Shown piece by piece: positions 8,424 to 15,746 of a stretch of 39,152 nt of DNA. The DNA lies in assembly GCA_018066965.1 (NCBI GenBank), contig JAGPVP010000115.1, positions 1-39,152 on the forward strand. Reading direction: 5' to 3'. How positions within the stretch are numbered: position 1 is the first letter of the stretch; each line of letters starts with the position of its first letter. The DNA comes from Zhongshania sp. (lineage in GTDB: Bacteria; Pseudomonadota; Gammaproteobacteria; Pseudomonadales; Spongiibacteraceae). A model generated the notes under the pieces. It did not search any database, was not told where the DNA came from, and saw only the letters and a list, made by a program, of their open reading frames with translations. The translations under genes were made by a program, and so were the position numbers.

Positions 8424-10478
8424 TTACGGGGCCGGGGCCGATGGATTGTCTTGCTCGGGCGCTTTCAGCATTTTCTTTTCAACCGCCTCTTCTGCTGGCG
8501 TCATCGGTGGTGGTACCGGCTTGCTCGGCAAAATTCCCGGCGGTGAAGGATCCATTCCGGCCCACTCTGGCAATACCGCCAGATCCGTGAACGGGAACAA
8601 ATTAATGCCCTGCTCGGCTTTAACCAATTGCTCTGCGCGAATGTAGTTGTATTTACGGGCGCTTAATTCAGACAAGGTGCCCTGATCACGCACAATCGTT
8701 GGGCGAATAAACACCATCAAATTACGTTTCACTTTGCTGGTATTGTCAGAGCGAAACAGGCGTCCAAGGATGGGGATATCACCGAGGAAAGGTACTTTTG
8801 CAGATTGCTCAGTCACCTGATCATCTATCAAACCGCCAAGTACAATCGTCGCGCCATCATTCACTAACACAACCGTTTTAATCGTGCGCTTATTGGTAAT
8901 AACATCGGCGGCATCGGTAGATGGGCTTAGCGAGGAAACTTCCTGCTCAATATTCAATTGCACCGCGTCACCTTCATTTATTTGCGGTGTAAACAGCAGT
9001 TTGATACCTACCTCTTGGCGGCTGATAGTTTGGAAGGGGTTAGCATTGGTCGAACTAGCAGTAGAACCCGTTACCACCGGAATCTCTTGACCAACCAAAA
9101 TTGACGCTTCTTCATTATCGAGGGTAAGTAGGCTCGGCGTAGATAGAATATTAGATTCTGAATCGCTCGCAAGCGCCGTCAATAAGGTCGCAAAACTAAA
9201 CGCGCCATCTTTGATTTTACCCAAGCCAAACGCTGCGCCACGCACGCCACTTACCGCAGCCGCTGCGGCGTCTTCACCTGCCAGCAAACTAATAATGCCC
9301 GGTGCGCTGCCATTACCTGATGCCCCGCCACCGAAATTAATACCGCCAACGGGCGTGCTTCCAGCATCGCTACCACGGAACAACCACTGCACACCCAGCT
9401 CTTTGGCACGGTTATCCGACACTTCAATAATAATCGCCTCAACTAATACTTGGGCGCGGCGAATATCCAAATCAGCAATTACCGACTCCAAGTTATCGAT
9501 AATATGCGGGCTACCCGACATAACAATTGAGTTAGTTTGATCATGCGCTTCGATATTAATTAGGGATGAGTTGCTGCCGTTCGCCACCCCTTTGCCAGCA
9601 TCGCCTTCTTTAAGTAACGTATCGCTGATGCTTTTTAAAACCGGTGCAATATCTGCCGCCTTGGCGTATTTCAAATAGCGAACTCGAATATTCGACTGAT
9701 TGCTAACTTCACTGTCTAGATCTTTCACCAACCGCCGTAAATACGAGCGCGCATCGTCATCGCCAAACAAAATCAAGGTATTGGTGCGGGCGTCCGCCGC
9801 GACCACTGGCTTTGCCGCGCCACGCTTACGGGTTTGCTGCGACAACACTTTGGTTAAAATTCGCTCAACTTCCTCGGCCGACGAATGCTCAAGTACCACG
9901 GTTTCCATCAGCTGGGTGTCGACCGCATTCACTGCGTTCACAATTGACATCAGGCGCCGTACATTCGACTCACGATCTGTGATCAAAATAATATTTGAAT
10001 CGGCATAGCTGGTGATTACGCCAACTTTATTGTCTACCAGAGGGCGTAATGACTTCACGAGTTCGTCGGCATCGGCGTTTTGCAATTGCGCAATACGCGT
10101 GACAATAGATTCGCTACGTCCCATTGACGAACGATCCGACTGCACACTTATACCTTCAATTTTCGCCGCCTGGTTTGGAATAACTTTTAAAATGCCATCA
10201 CCTACTTCGATGGCTGAATATCCCTCAACACCTAACTGCAGCAAAAATATTTGATATAACTCGTCGGCATCGAGCTTCCGATGACTTTCAACACTGATTT
10301 TGCCCTTCACGCGGCTATCAACCACAATGGTTTTGCCGGTGAGCTTGGCCACGGTATTGATAAACTCGCCAATGTCGACATTTTGCATATCTAGATCAAA
10401 GCGTTCGGCTAGGGCAGTGCCCGATACGCTAAGAAAAATGCTCAAAACAAGGCTGTACTTGAGTATTAAGGATTTCAT
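8424..10478 (-). CDS. gspD: Type II secretion system secretin D
   Basis: 684 residues. A Sec signal peptide ends near residue 24 (SGTALA|ER). It is followed by the N0 domain (FDLDMQNVDIGEFINTVAKL), the N1-N3 ring-building repeats, and the secretin core with VPFLGDIPILGRLFR near the C-terminal end. The tail is Pro-rich and ends near PEQDNPSAPAP. GspD forms the 15-subunit outer-membrane channel. The Pro/Lys-containing C-terminus could be a pilotin-binding S-region, but no GspS-like gene is seen nearby. The start overlaps the gspC stop by 4 nt. Confidence 0.97.
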   Translation of the reverse strand: MKSLILKYSLVLSIFLSVSGTALAERFDLDMQNVDIGEFINTVAKLTGKTIVVDSRVKGKISVESHRKLDADELYQIFLLQLGVEGYSAIEVGDGILKVIPNQAAKIEGISVQSDRSSMGRSESIVTRIAQLQNADADELVKSLRPLVDNKVGVITSYADSNIILITDRESNVRRLMSIVNAVNAVDTQLMETVVLEHSSAEEVERILTKVLSQQTRKRGAAKPVVAADARTNTLILFGDDDARSYLRRLVKDLDSEVSNQSNIRVRYLKYAKAADIAPVLKSISDTLLKEGDAGKGVANGSNSSLINIEAHDQTNSIVMSGSPHIIDNLESVIADLDIRRAQVLVEAIIIEVSDNRAKELGVQWLFRGSDAGSTPVGGINFGGGASGNGSAPGIISLLAGEDAAAAAVSGVRGAAFGLGKIKDGAFSFATLLTALASDSESNILSTPSLLTLDNEEASILVGQEIPVVTGSTASSTNANPFQTISRQEVGIKLLFTPQINEGDAVQLNIEQEVSSLSPSTDAADVITNKRTIKTVVLVNDGATIVLGGLIDDQVTEQSAKVPFLGDIPILGRLFRSDNTSKVKRNLMVFIRPTIVRDQGTLSELSARKYNYIRAEQLVKAEQGINLFPFTDLAVLPEWAGMDPSPPGILPSKPVPPPMTPAEEAVEKKMLKAPEQDNPSAPAP

Positions 10479-11362
10479 ATATCAAATCTTTTGGTGAGTA
10501 TGGTATCGGCACGTTGAACCAGTAGCTCAAAGGACGTGGTATTTTGCATGAGCTTGAATAATTCCTGTGGCTGTAAATCTGCCACAGACTGACCATTTAC
10601 AGATAAAACAACATCGCCAGGTTCCAGCTGTAACTGGTCGAATAAGCGCTTATCGCGACCGGGCTTAAGTTCATAGCCCAGCAATCGGCCATTTTCATTA
10701 ACAGGGTTGGCCGAGAAAAACCGCGCCAACATTAGCGGACTATTTTGAACCGTGTCTCTGGCATCGCCGATAAGCTCACGGATTTCAGGGGAATTTAGAT
10801 CGACCGTACTATTGCCAGTTGCGCTAGGCGATATTGCACTGCTAATGCCAGCCAATCCATCCTTTTTATCTAGTTCGATTTTTTCGCGTTTGCGATTATT
10901 TTCAATGACGATGTATTCAGGAAGCACAGCGAGTAAACGCACCGAACCCGGCACCTCAATTTTCTCGCCAACGCTATACGCTTTGGTTTTATTGCCGTGT
11001 TTTAGCACCGCCACACCCAGCTCATTATTCCCCGCAACTAAACCAATGACGGTGATTTTCAAGGCACTGCGGCGAATATCCTCGCTGGCCTCGGCCGCTG
11101 CGACGTCGCTCACCGGTGGCACGCCAAATAAGGGTACTGCAAGTAAACTTTGAACATCATAAGAGGCATTATTACGACTAGCTGAGCTTCCACCGCCACT
11201 GTCGGCAACAACCGCGGTGGGCAGGGCTGGCGCTCTAAGCCAAGCAGAAATATGCCAACATAGACTAGCCAAACAGGCCAATAATATTGCCGACAACACA
11301 ATATTTACAGCACCTGCCGCGCGAGGAGGGAAAAACCTTGTCAATGTCACAGAACGATCCAC
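10475..11362 (-). CDS. gspC: Type II secretion system protein C
   Basis: 295 residues from a GTG at 11362 (GTG GAT CGT). The N-terminal cytoplasmic tail is followed by one transmembrane helix (about 18-40). Then comes the HR domain (about 100-165, with ITVIGLVAGNNELGVAVL) that docks on the GspD N0 domain. A C-terminal PDZ domain follows (about 215-290, including KPGRDKRLFDQLQLEPGD and VVLSVNGQSVADL). GspC connects the inner-membrane platform with the secretin and helps select substrates. It is the first gene of the operon. The promoter should lie in 11363-11531, where no strong -35/-10 pair stands out to me. A second protein with the same design is encoded at 12117-12926. Confidence 0.95.
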   Translation of the reverse strand: MDRSVTLTRFFPPRAAGAVNIVLSAILLACLASLCWHISAWLRAPALPTAVVADSGGGSSASRNNASYDVQSLLAVPLFGVPPVSDVAAAEASEDIRRSALKITVIGLVAGNNELGVAVLKHGNKTKAYSVGEKIEVPGSVRLLAVLPEYIVIENNRKREKIELDKKDGLAGISSAISPSATGNSTVDLNSPEIRELIGDARDTVQNSPLMLARFFSANPVNENGRLLGYELKPGRDKRLFDQLQLEPGDVVLSVNGQSVADLQPQELFKLMQNTTSFELLVQRADTILTKRFDI

Positions 11363-11531
11363 GTCTCAGACTTACCCCAAAATTACCGCGAAGCGCCGAA
11401 TAGTAGACGAACAATATGACATTTTTCTTACTGAAACCGCGTTCAAAGGCCAAAATCCGTTTTTATAGTCACAATAATGTCGTATCGACTTGCCAGCACC
11501 GGCTTTATTTCGCCTTAAAACAGCAAAGCGC

Positions 11532-11699
11532 TTATTTAAAAACACAGTGTTTCGCATAATCCAGTGATTCGTTGGTAGACCAATCACCTTTGTCTTTTTT
11601 ATCCATCCCTGCACACCAGGCGTCGCTACCTACTTCTGGCGCACATGCCGAGATCCAAAAAACCACACTTAGCAGTCCAAACAATTTTATTGTTTTCAT
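11532..11699 (-). CDS. Small DUF3012-type lipoprotein
   Basis: 55 residues, ATG at 11699. MKTIKLFGLLSVVFWISAC is a lipoprotein signal peptide with a lipobox ISA|C at residue 19. The mature part is only 37 residues and contains APEVGSDAWCAGMDKKDKG, then DWSTNESLDYAKHCVFK. The GSxxWC...KGDWS.NE..DYAKHC pattern is what I recall for DUF3012, a family of tiny gammaproteobacterial lipoproteins of unknown function. The two extra cysteines (C29 and C52) could form a disulfide in the periplasm. It lies 169 nt upstream of gspC on the same strand. Co-transcription with the T2SS operon is possible but not shown. Confidence 0.8.
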   Translation of the reverse strand: MKTIKLFGLLSVVFWISACAPEVGSDAWCAGMDKKDKGDWSTNESLDYAKHCVFK

Positions 11700-11827
11700 T
11701 ACCTTAACCCCAGCTATTAATCTATCCCCGAAGTGTAACAGAGGGCAGCTTAATCAGGCACAGTCACGGAGCAATTTTCCACAAAAAGCCTACGCTCATC
11801 GCTCCCTGCGCTTAAACTGCCCGATTG

Positions 11828-12001
11828 TCAGGCTGGAACCATATCAAAATCGAATTTACTGATACCACAGTCTGGGCATTCCCAGTCCTCAGGCACATCC
11901 GCCCACAGCGTTCCCGCGGGAATACCATCGTCAGGTAAACCTTCCGCCTCGTCATAAATAAAGCCGCAAATAACACATTCCCACTTTTTTAACTCGCTCA
12001 C
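11828..12001 (-). CDS. Rubredoxin
   Basis: 57 residues from a GTG at 12001, with an AGGGG ribosome-binding stretch just upstream. The two metal-binding knuckles CVICG (C9, C12) and CPDCG (C42, C45) are intact. Between them is the conserved core FIYDEAEGLPDDGIPAGTLW, followed by DVPEDWE. This is a one-iron rubredoxin, a small cytoplasmic electron carrier used by alkane hydroxylases or oxidative-stress reductases. No partner reductase or hydroxylase is in the window. Length and spacing are normal for the family (about 54 residues). Confidence 0.95.
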   Translation of the reverse strand: MSELKKWECVICGFIYDEAEGLPDDGIPAGTLWADVPEDWECPDCGISKFDFDMVPA

Positions 12002-12116
12002 AATTTGCCCCTATATAAACCAATCAAGTACTTTATTCCCGCCAATCTACAGCGGCACTTAAGGTATTCCGTTACAGAGTATACTACCGAAATTGCCGCC
12101 AAAATATTAAGTAAAT

Positions 12117-12926
12117 TCAATGATGTGGCTTTGCTTTAGGAGAGGCAGCGGCGGCACCGAAATCCAGTAACACAACCCAATCCTGTTGATTTCGCTCAAT
12201 TGTAAGCACAAGGTGCATTGCCTCGTCTAAATGCTCGTAAATATCGGTAAGCGCAACATCTCCCGACAGATTAACGCCGTCTATGGCCCGCACTCGGTCG
12301 CCCGGCGCCAACCCTAAGGCGGAGAAAATCAACTTATCTTTGCCTGGTGACACGTAATACTCACGACCTTGATCACTTATAACCACGTCAACTTTAATCG
12401 CCCCAAGCAATGACAGTGGGCGGTCATAGAGTCGGCCGCGATAATCAGACACCAATGGCTGAACCCGACTATTTCCTCGCAAATCAACTATATGGGATTT
12501 ATTCAGCGACGCGGGTTTAGCAGCGCCAGCATTTAATACCTGCAATTTCATCCGCGAAGCACTGTCTTTTGGCTCTCGCAACCACAGCAAAGCATAGCTT
12601 CCACAATGGTTCAGCAATACCGCGTCGTGCAAAATACGGCTTACCGCCAAGCATGGCGCCGCCAATAAATCGCCCGCTCGCAATAGCCGCTCATCGCCAT
12701 CAATATTGACCACAGCGTAGTCACCAATAGTATCAACCGCGATTTCCCGCAAACTAAGCTGAGTATAAAAATACGGATCCTCGCCAAATAGATCTGCATT
12801 CTCTGCATTGAAAATACGCGCTTCTTCAGACGCGGCATGCATACCCGGAAAATAGGTGGCTACAAATAGCAATGCCGCCCCACACAGACAAGCAAACACC
12901 ACACCACGGAAAAATCGTAATAACAC
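12117..12926 (-). CDS. GspC-like protein (second T2SS C-type protein, HR-like plus PDZ-like)
   Basis: 269 residues. One N-terminal membrane helix (about 6-25) precedes an HR-like region near residues 65-118, with LLRAGDLLAAPCLAVSRILH then DAVLLNHCGSYALLWL. A C-terminal PDZ-like segment at about 178-255 contains VSPGKDKLIFSALGLAPGD then RVRAIDGVNLSG. The pattern PGxDKxxFxxLxLxPGD is shared almost exactly with the true GspC encoded at 10475-11362. The design and strand are the same, only two small genes away. Inference: a diverged GspC paralogue or alternative inner-membrane/secretin linker. It is shorter and lacks the long linker of GspC. A plain PDZ-domain membrane protein is the alternative. 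The start is an ATG. Confidence 0.7.
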   Translation of the reverse strand: MLLRFFRGVVFACLCGAALLFVATYFPGMHAASEEARIFNAENADLFGEDPYFYTQLSLREIAVDTIGDYAVVNIDGDERLLRAGDLLAAPCLAVSRILHDAVLLNHCGSYALLWLREPKDSASRMKLQVLNAGAAKPASLNKSHIVDLRGNSRVQPLVSDYRGRLYDRPLSLLGAIKVDVVISDQGREYYVSPGKDKLIFSALGLAPGDRVRAIDGVNLSGDVALTDIYEHLDEAMHLVLTIERNQQDWVVLLDFGAAAASPKAKPHH

Positions 12927-13070
12927 CCCTTACCCCTGCTCTCAAAAACCCTTGCCGCCATTACATATTGTGCTTTACCGCAGCCCGCTACGCCAACACC
13001 GCCCATCAGTAAATTTATTCACCGTAGCCCAGCTGGGTTACACTAGCGTTTTTGCTCATTGTACTGGTAT

Positions 13071-14042
13071 ATGCAAATACATCTCGCACCGATGGAAGGC
13101 GTTGTCAACGCGCGTATGCGCGCATTACTCACTGCCATCGGCGGTATTGACCGCTGCATTACTGAATTTGTGCGCATCACAGATCAGCTGCTACCAGCTA
13201 GAGTATTCCATCGCTTGTGCCCAGAGCTTGAACAAGGCAGCAGAACCCCCTCGGGCACCCCCGTTTATATACAATTACTGGGCGGTGAACCCGGCCCGAT
13301 GGGAGAGAACGCAGCGCGCGCAGCAAGTTTGGGTGCCATTGGGATCGATACTAACTTCGGCTGCCCTGCAAAATGCGTTAACCGCCACCGCGGTGGCTCA
13401 GTGCTATTAGACGAGCCAGAGCTACTCTACCAGATCATTAAATCTATGCGCAGTGCCGTTCCCCAGAGCGTTCCTGTTACTGCAAAAATACGCCTTGGGT
13501 TTAATGATGACAGTAAACTCATCGATATTGTTAGCGCCATCAACGAAGCTGGCGCCAACGCCCTCACCATTCATGCCCGAACAAAAATGGACGGCTACAA
13601 ACCACCGGCGCATTGGCACAGGCTGGCAAAAGTACACAACTTTATCGACGTACCCGTTATTGCTAACGGTGAGATATGGAATCCTACAGATTTTCAAGAG
13701 TGCAGACGCGCCAGCCTTTGCAGCGACGTTATGCTGGGCCGCGGTTTACTCGCCAGACCCGACCTTGCGCTAGAAATAAAATCACTTGCGCAGGGCAAAG
13801 AGTACCAACGCCAGCAGTGGTCAAACATATTAGTATTAGTTGACGCGCTATTCAGTGACAGCGTAGCAAACTGCGCACCACGCCATGTGGGCGGCCCTAT
13901 CAAGCAGTGGCTGGGATATTTGCGCAGGGAATACCCTCAGGCACAACAGCTTTTCGAACAGATTAAACGCCTAAACACCGCAGCAGATATTAGCGCAGCA
14001 CTTGGGGAACATCGCGGCTATCAGGAGACTGTTGCGGCCTAG
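13071..14042 (+). CDS. dusC: tRNA-dihydrouridine(16) synthase
   Basis: 323 residues from the ATG at 13071 (MQIHLAPMEGVVNARMR). An in-frame TTG at 13059 would add four residues but does not match the family start. FMN-binding TIM-barrel signatures are present: LAPMEG, CITEFVRITD, VYIQLLGG, and DTNFGCPAKCVNRHRGGS with the catalytic cysteine. Also present are LTIHARTKMDGYKPP, VIANGEIW and VMLGRGLL. It reduces uridine 16 of tRNA with NADPH. The CITEFVR segment and a C-terminal recognition domain of this length favour DusC over DusA or DusB. It is divergent from the GspC-like gene across a 144-nt gap. Confidence 0.9.
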   Translation: MQIHLAPMEGVVNARMRALLTAIGGIDRCITEFVRITDQLLPARVFHRLCPELEQGSRTPSGTPVYIQLLGGEPGPMGENAARAASLGAIGIDTNFGCPAKCVNRHRGGSVLLDEPELLYQIIKSMRSAVPQSVPVTAKIRLGFNDDSKLIDIVSAINEAGANALTIHARTKMDGYKPPAHWHRLAKVHNFIDVPVIANGEIWNPTDFQECRRASLCSDVMLGRGLLARPDLALEIKSLAQGKEYQRQQWSNILVLVDALFSDSVANCAPRHVGGPIKQWLGYLRREYPQAQQLFEQIKRLNTAADISAALGEHRGYQETVAA

Positions 14043-14068
14043 TACACATTACGCAGCCAACCCTTGTG

Positions 14069-14542
14069 CTACCCCAATATTTTCTTCAGGTAATTCAATT
14101 CATCCAAGGCCCCAGAGTCGGTTTGAGACAGTACGAATTTTTCAACCTTGCCGCCCACCAACGGAATTTTCGCCTTACATTTATGCGCAACGCTGTATTC
14201 GCAACCCTCAGCAGTTGCCAGCAAGGAGATTGTCGCAGTGAGCTCTACCGGCTGATTTCTAACATCAATAAGCAATTTACCTTGCCAGCCATTTTTACAC
14301 GCAGTCCAAGTTTCAACAAATTCCAAAGTTTGCTTAGCGCTAAAGATTTTTGCTAACACCGACGGCAGCTCGCGAACAACCTCCCTGACCATATGCACCT
14401 TAACGTCTTCACCGTCTTCTTCAATATCGCACTCTGCGCTGAGCTCACCGAGCGCAATACTTCTTTCAACACGAAAATCCGGGTCACATAACACAGCCCA
14501 AACTTGGTCGACATTGTGGTTAAGCTTACAGGTAACTGTCAT
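14069..14542 (-). CDS. DUF2505 / SRPBCC-fold protein
   Basis: 157 residues. MTVTCKLNHNVDQVWAVLCD is the usual N-terminal strand and helix of START/SRPBCC-fold proteins. The later KIFSAKQTLEFVETW and a C-terminal helix ending DELNYLKKILG fit DUF2505. These folds form a hydrophobic pocket and often bind lipids, but no ligand is known for this family. A GAGG ribosome-binding site lies 8 nt before the ATG. There is no signal peptide, so it should be cytoplasmic. It converges with dusC, with only 26 nt between stops. Confidence 0.75.
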   Translation of the reverse strand: MTVTCKLNHNVDQVWAVLCDPDFRVERSIALGELSAECDIEEDGEDVKVHMVREVVRELPSVLAKIFSAKQTLEFVETWTACKNGWQGKLLIDVRNQPVELTATISLLATAEGCEYSVAHKCKAKIPLVGGKVEKFVLSQTDSGALDELNYLKKILG

Positions 14543-14635
14543 GTTGCATCCTCAAATCATTATTTTTATTTGCGAGCTACTGCGCACTCACTGACAAAGT
14601 TTAGCCCAATACCTGCGGTCACACTATGCCCCATA

Positions 14636-15052
14636 CTACGCTCGACCCTCAAAAACAAATCGATGTAATAGCATGCCTGAAAACATTGCTAACAAGAATA
14701 TAATAAAACTTGATGCACCAGTTAAAATCGCCACTAACGCCGGAGCCGGACACAAGCCACTTAAACCCCAGCCAATACCAAATAGCAGTGCACCCAGCAA
14801 CAACCGGCCATCAATATCTTTTTTGGTCGGTAAAGAAAATACCTCTGCGTATTTTGGTGACGACATTTTAAGAACCCAAAAAAACCCGGGCGTTGTAATA
14901 AGCAAAGCGGTTCCCATTACCAAGGCTAAACTCGGGTCCCAAGCGCCGGCAATATCAAGGAAATTCTGAACTTTAGCTGGATTGGCCATGCCCGACACTG
15001 TAATGCCCGCGCCAAATAATACCCCCGCTAGCAAAATAATCCATCGGTTCAT
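14636..15052 (-). CDS. YeeE/YedE-type sulfur transporter subunit, second half (DUF6691)
   Basis: 138 residues from the ATG at 15052. A longer frame to 15160 runs far back into the upstream gene and adds a non-conserved extension. It has about four transmembrane helices. Conserved signatures are GVLFGAGITVSGMANPAKVQ (20 residues) and GIGWGLSGLCPAPAL, the latter with the family cysteine. Paired short YeeE/YedE proteins of this kind are thought to move thiosulfate-like or persulfide sulfur across the inner membrane. Its ATG overlaps the stop of the upstream partner by 4 nt (ATGA), so the two are probably made as a 1:1 complex. Confidence 0.88.
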   Translation of the reverse strand: MNRWIILLAGVLFGAGITVSGMANPAKVQNFLDIAGAWDPSLALVMGTALLITTPGFFWVLKMSSPKYAEVFSLPTKKDIDGRLLLGALLFGIGWGLSGLCPAPALVAILTGASSFIIFLLAMFSGMLLHRFVFEGRA

Positions 15053-15489
15053 ACGCCTTCTCCCAACAAATGACGGATCACAAATACGGTTACAATACCG
15101 CTCGCCATAAAAATAACGGTAGCCACCAGTGAGCGCAGTGAAAACCGCGAGATTCCGCAAACCCCGTGACCAGATGTGCAGCCGCCGCCCATGCGCGTAC
15201 CCAAGCCCACTAACAATCCGGCCACCACCAGCATCGGTACACTCGCTACGCTAACCACATCGTCTAACGCGCCGGTTGAAACAGCCGCAAGCACGGCACC
15301 AACAAATAAGCCCGCCAGAAACAGTAAACGCCAATTCCGCTCTTCACCATTTTCTAATATTGCACCCGCCACAATACCTGATATTCCCGCAATTCTTCCC
15401 ATAGACCACATCAGTAACACCGCCGACAAGCCGATTAAGGCACCGCCGCTTATCGCCTCGATGGGGGTAAACGCTGTCTCTATATTCAT
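15049..15489 (-). CDS. YeeE/YedE-type sulfur transporter subunit, first half
   Basis: 146 residues with four likely transmembrane helices. The segment RMGGGCTSGHGVCGISRFS carries the two conserved cysteines of the family, which in characterised YeeE proteins lie along the substrate path. Together with the downstream DUF6691 gene it makes one full YeeE-like unit, split into two chains. The upstream region (15490-15600) carries a perfect inverted repeat with a C/G-rich core of the CsoR/CstR type. This points to control by a sulfide- or persulfide-sensing repressor, but no repressor gene is visible here. Confidence 0.9.
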   Translation of the reverse strand: MNIETAFTPIEAISGGALIGLSAVLLMWSMGRIAGISGIVAGAILENGEERNWRLLFLAGLFVGAVLAAVSTGALDDVVSVASVPMLVVAGLLVGLGTRMGGGCTSGHGVCGISRFSLRSLVATVIFMASGIVTVFVIRHLLGEGV

Positions 15490-15559
15490 ATTGCCACCTT
15501 ATTACGTTGCCTAGGCGTCTTATACGCCGCCGTTCTGCAATAGTAATCTTAGTATGAAT

Positions 15560-15587
15560 ATAATTATACCCCCATGGGTATAATTAT
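15560..15587. promoter_or_regulatory. Perfect 12-bp inverted repeat, candidate CsoR/CstR-type operator
   Basis: ATAATTATACCC (15560-15571), spacer CCAT, and GGGTATAATTAT (15576-15587) form a perfect palindrome about 70 nt upstream of the YeeE pair. TATACCC...GGGTATA resembles operators of the CsoR/RcnR/CstR repressor family (known from those families). TATAAT inside the right arm could be part of the promoter, so repressor binding would block RNA polymerase. The minus-strand TTGCAC near 15590-15596 is a possible -35, but its spacing to the TATAAT is long. The operator role is inference. Confidence 0.6.
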
Positions 15588-15711
15588 TTGGTGCAAGAAA
15601 TGACCCATGACAATATTTAGGACTTAGTAAAATACAGATATTTAAGCTGGAAGTATTTCAGCAGCAATAACTACGACGTGATTTAAAAGAACACTTTAGG
15701 AAGGTGACACG

Positions 15712-15733
15712 GCGGGAGCACGAAGCACCCCGC
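15712..15733 (-). terminator. Imperfect hairpin downstream of the patatin gene
   Basis: GCGGG at 15712-15716 pairs with CCCGC at 15729-15733, with an inner two-base GC pair after a small internal loop. It begins 14 nt past the patatin stop on the minus strand, where a terminator would sit, but no T-run follows. Weak support. Confidence 0.3.
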
Positions 15734-15746
15734 ATGACTTGGCCGA

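Noticed and set aside
9211..9540. 109-residue plus-strand frame opposite gspD
   Set aside because: Antisense shadow of the secretin gene; Pro/Ala-rich as expected from reverse reading.
11372..11614. 80-residue minus-strand frame upstream of gspC
   Set aside because: It runs out of frame through the end of the DUF3012 lipoprotein gene, which has a clear lipobox and family pattern.
12856..13410. 184-residue plus-strand frame across the dusC 5' end
   Set aside because: It overlaps the start of dusC in another frame, and its composition is repetitive without recognisable motifs.
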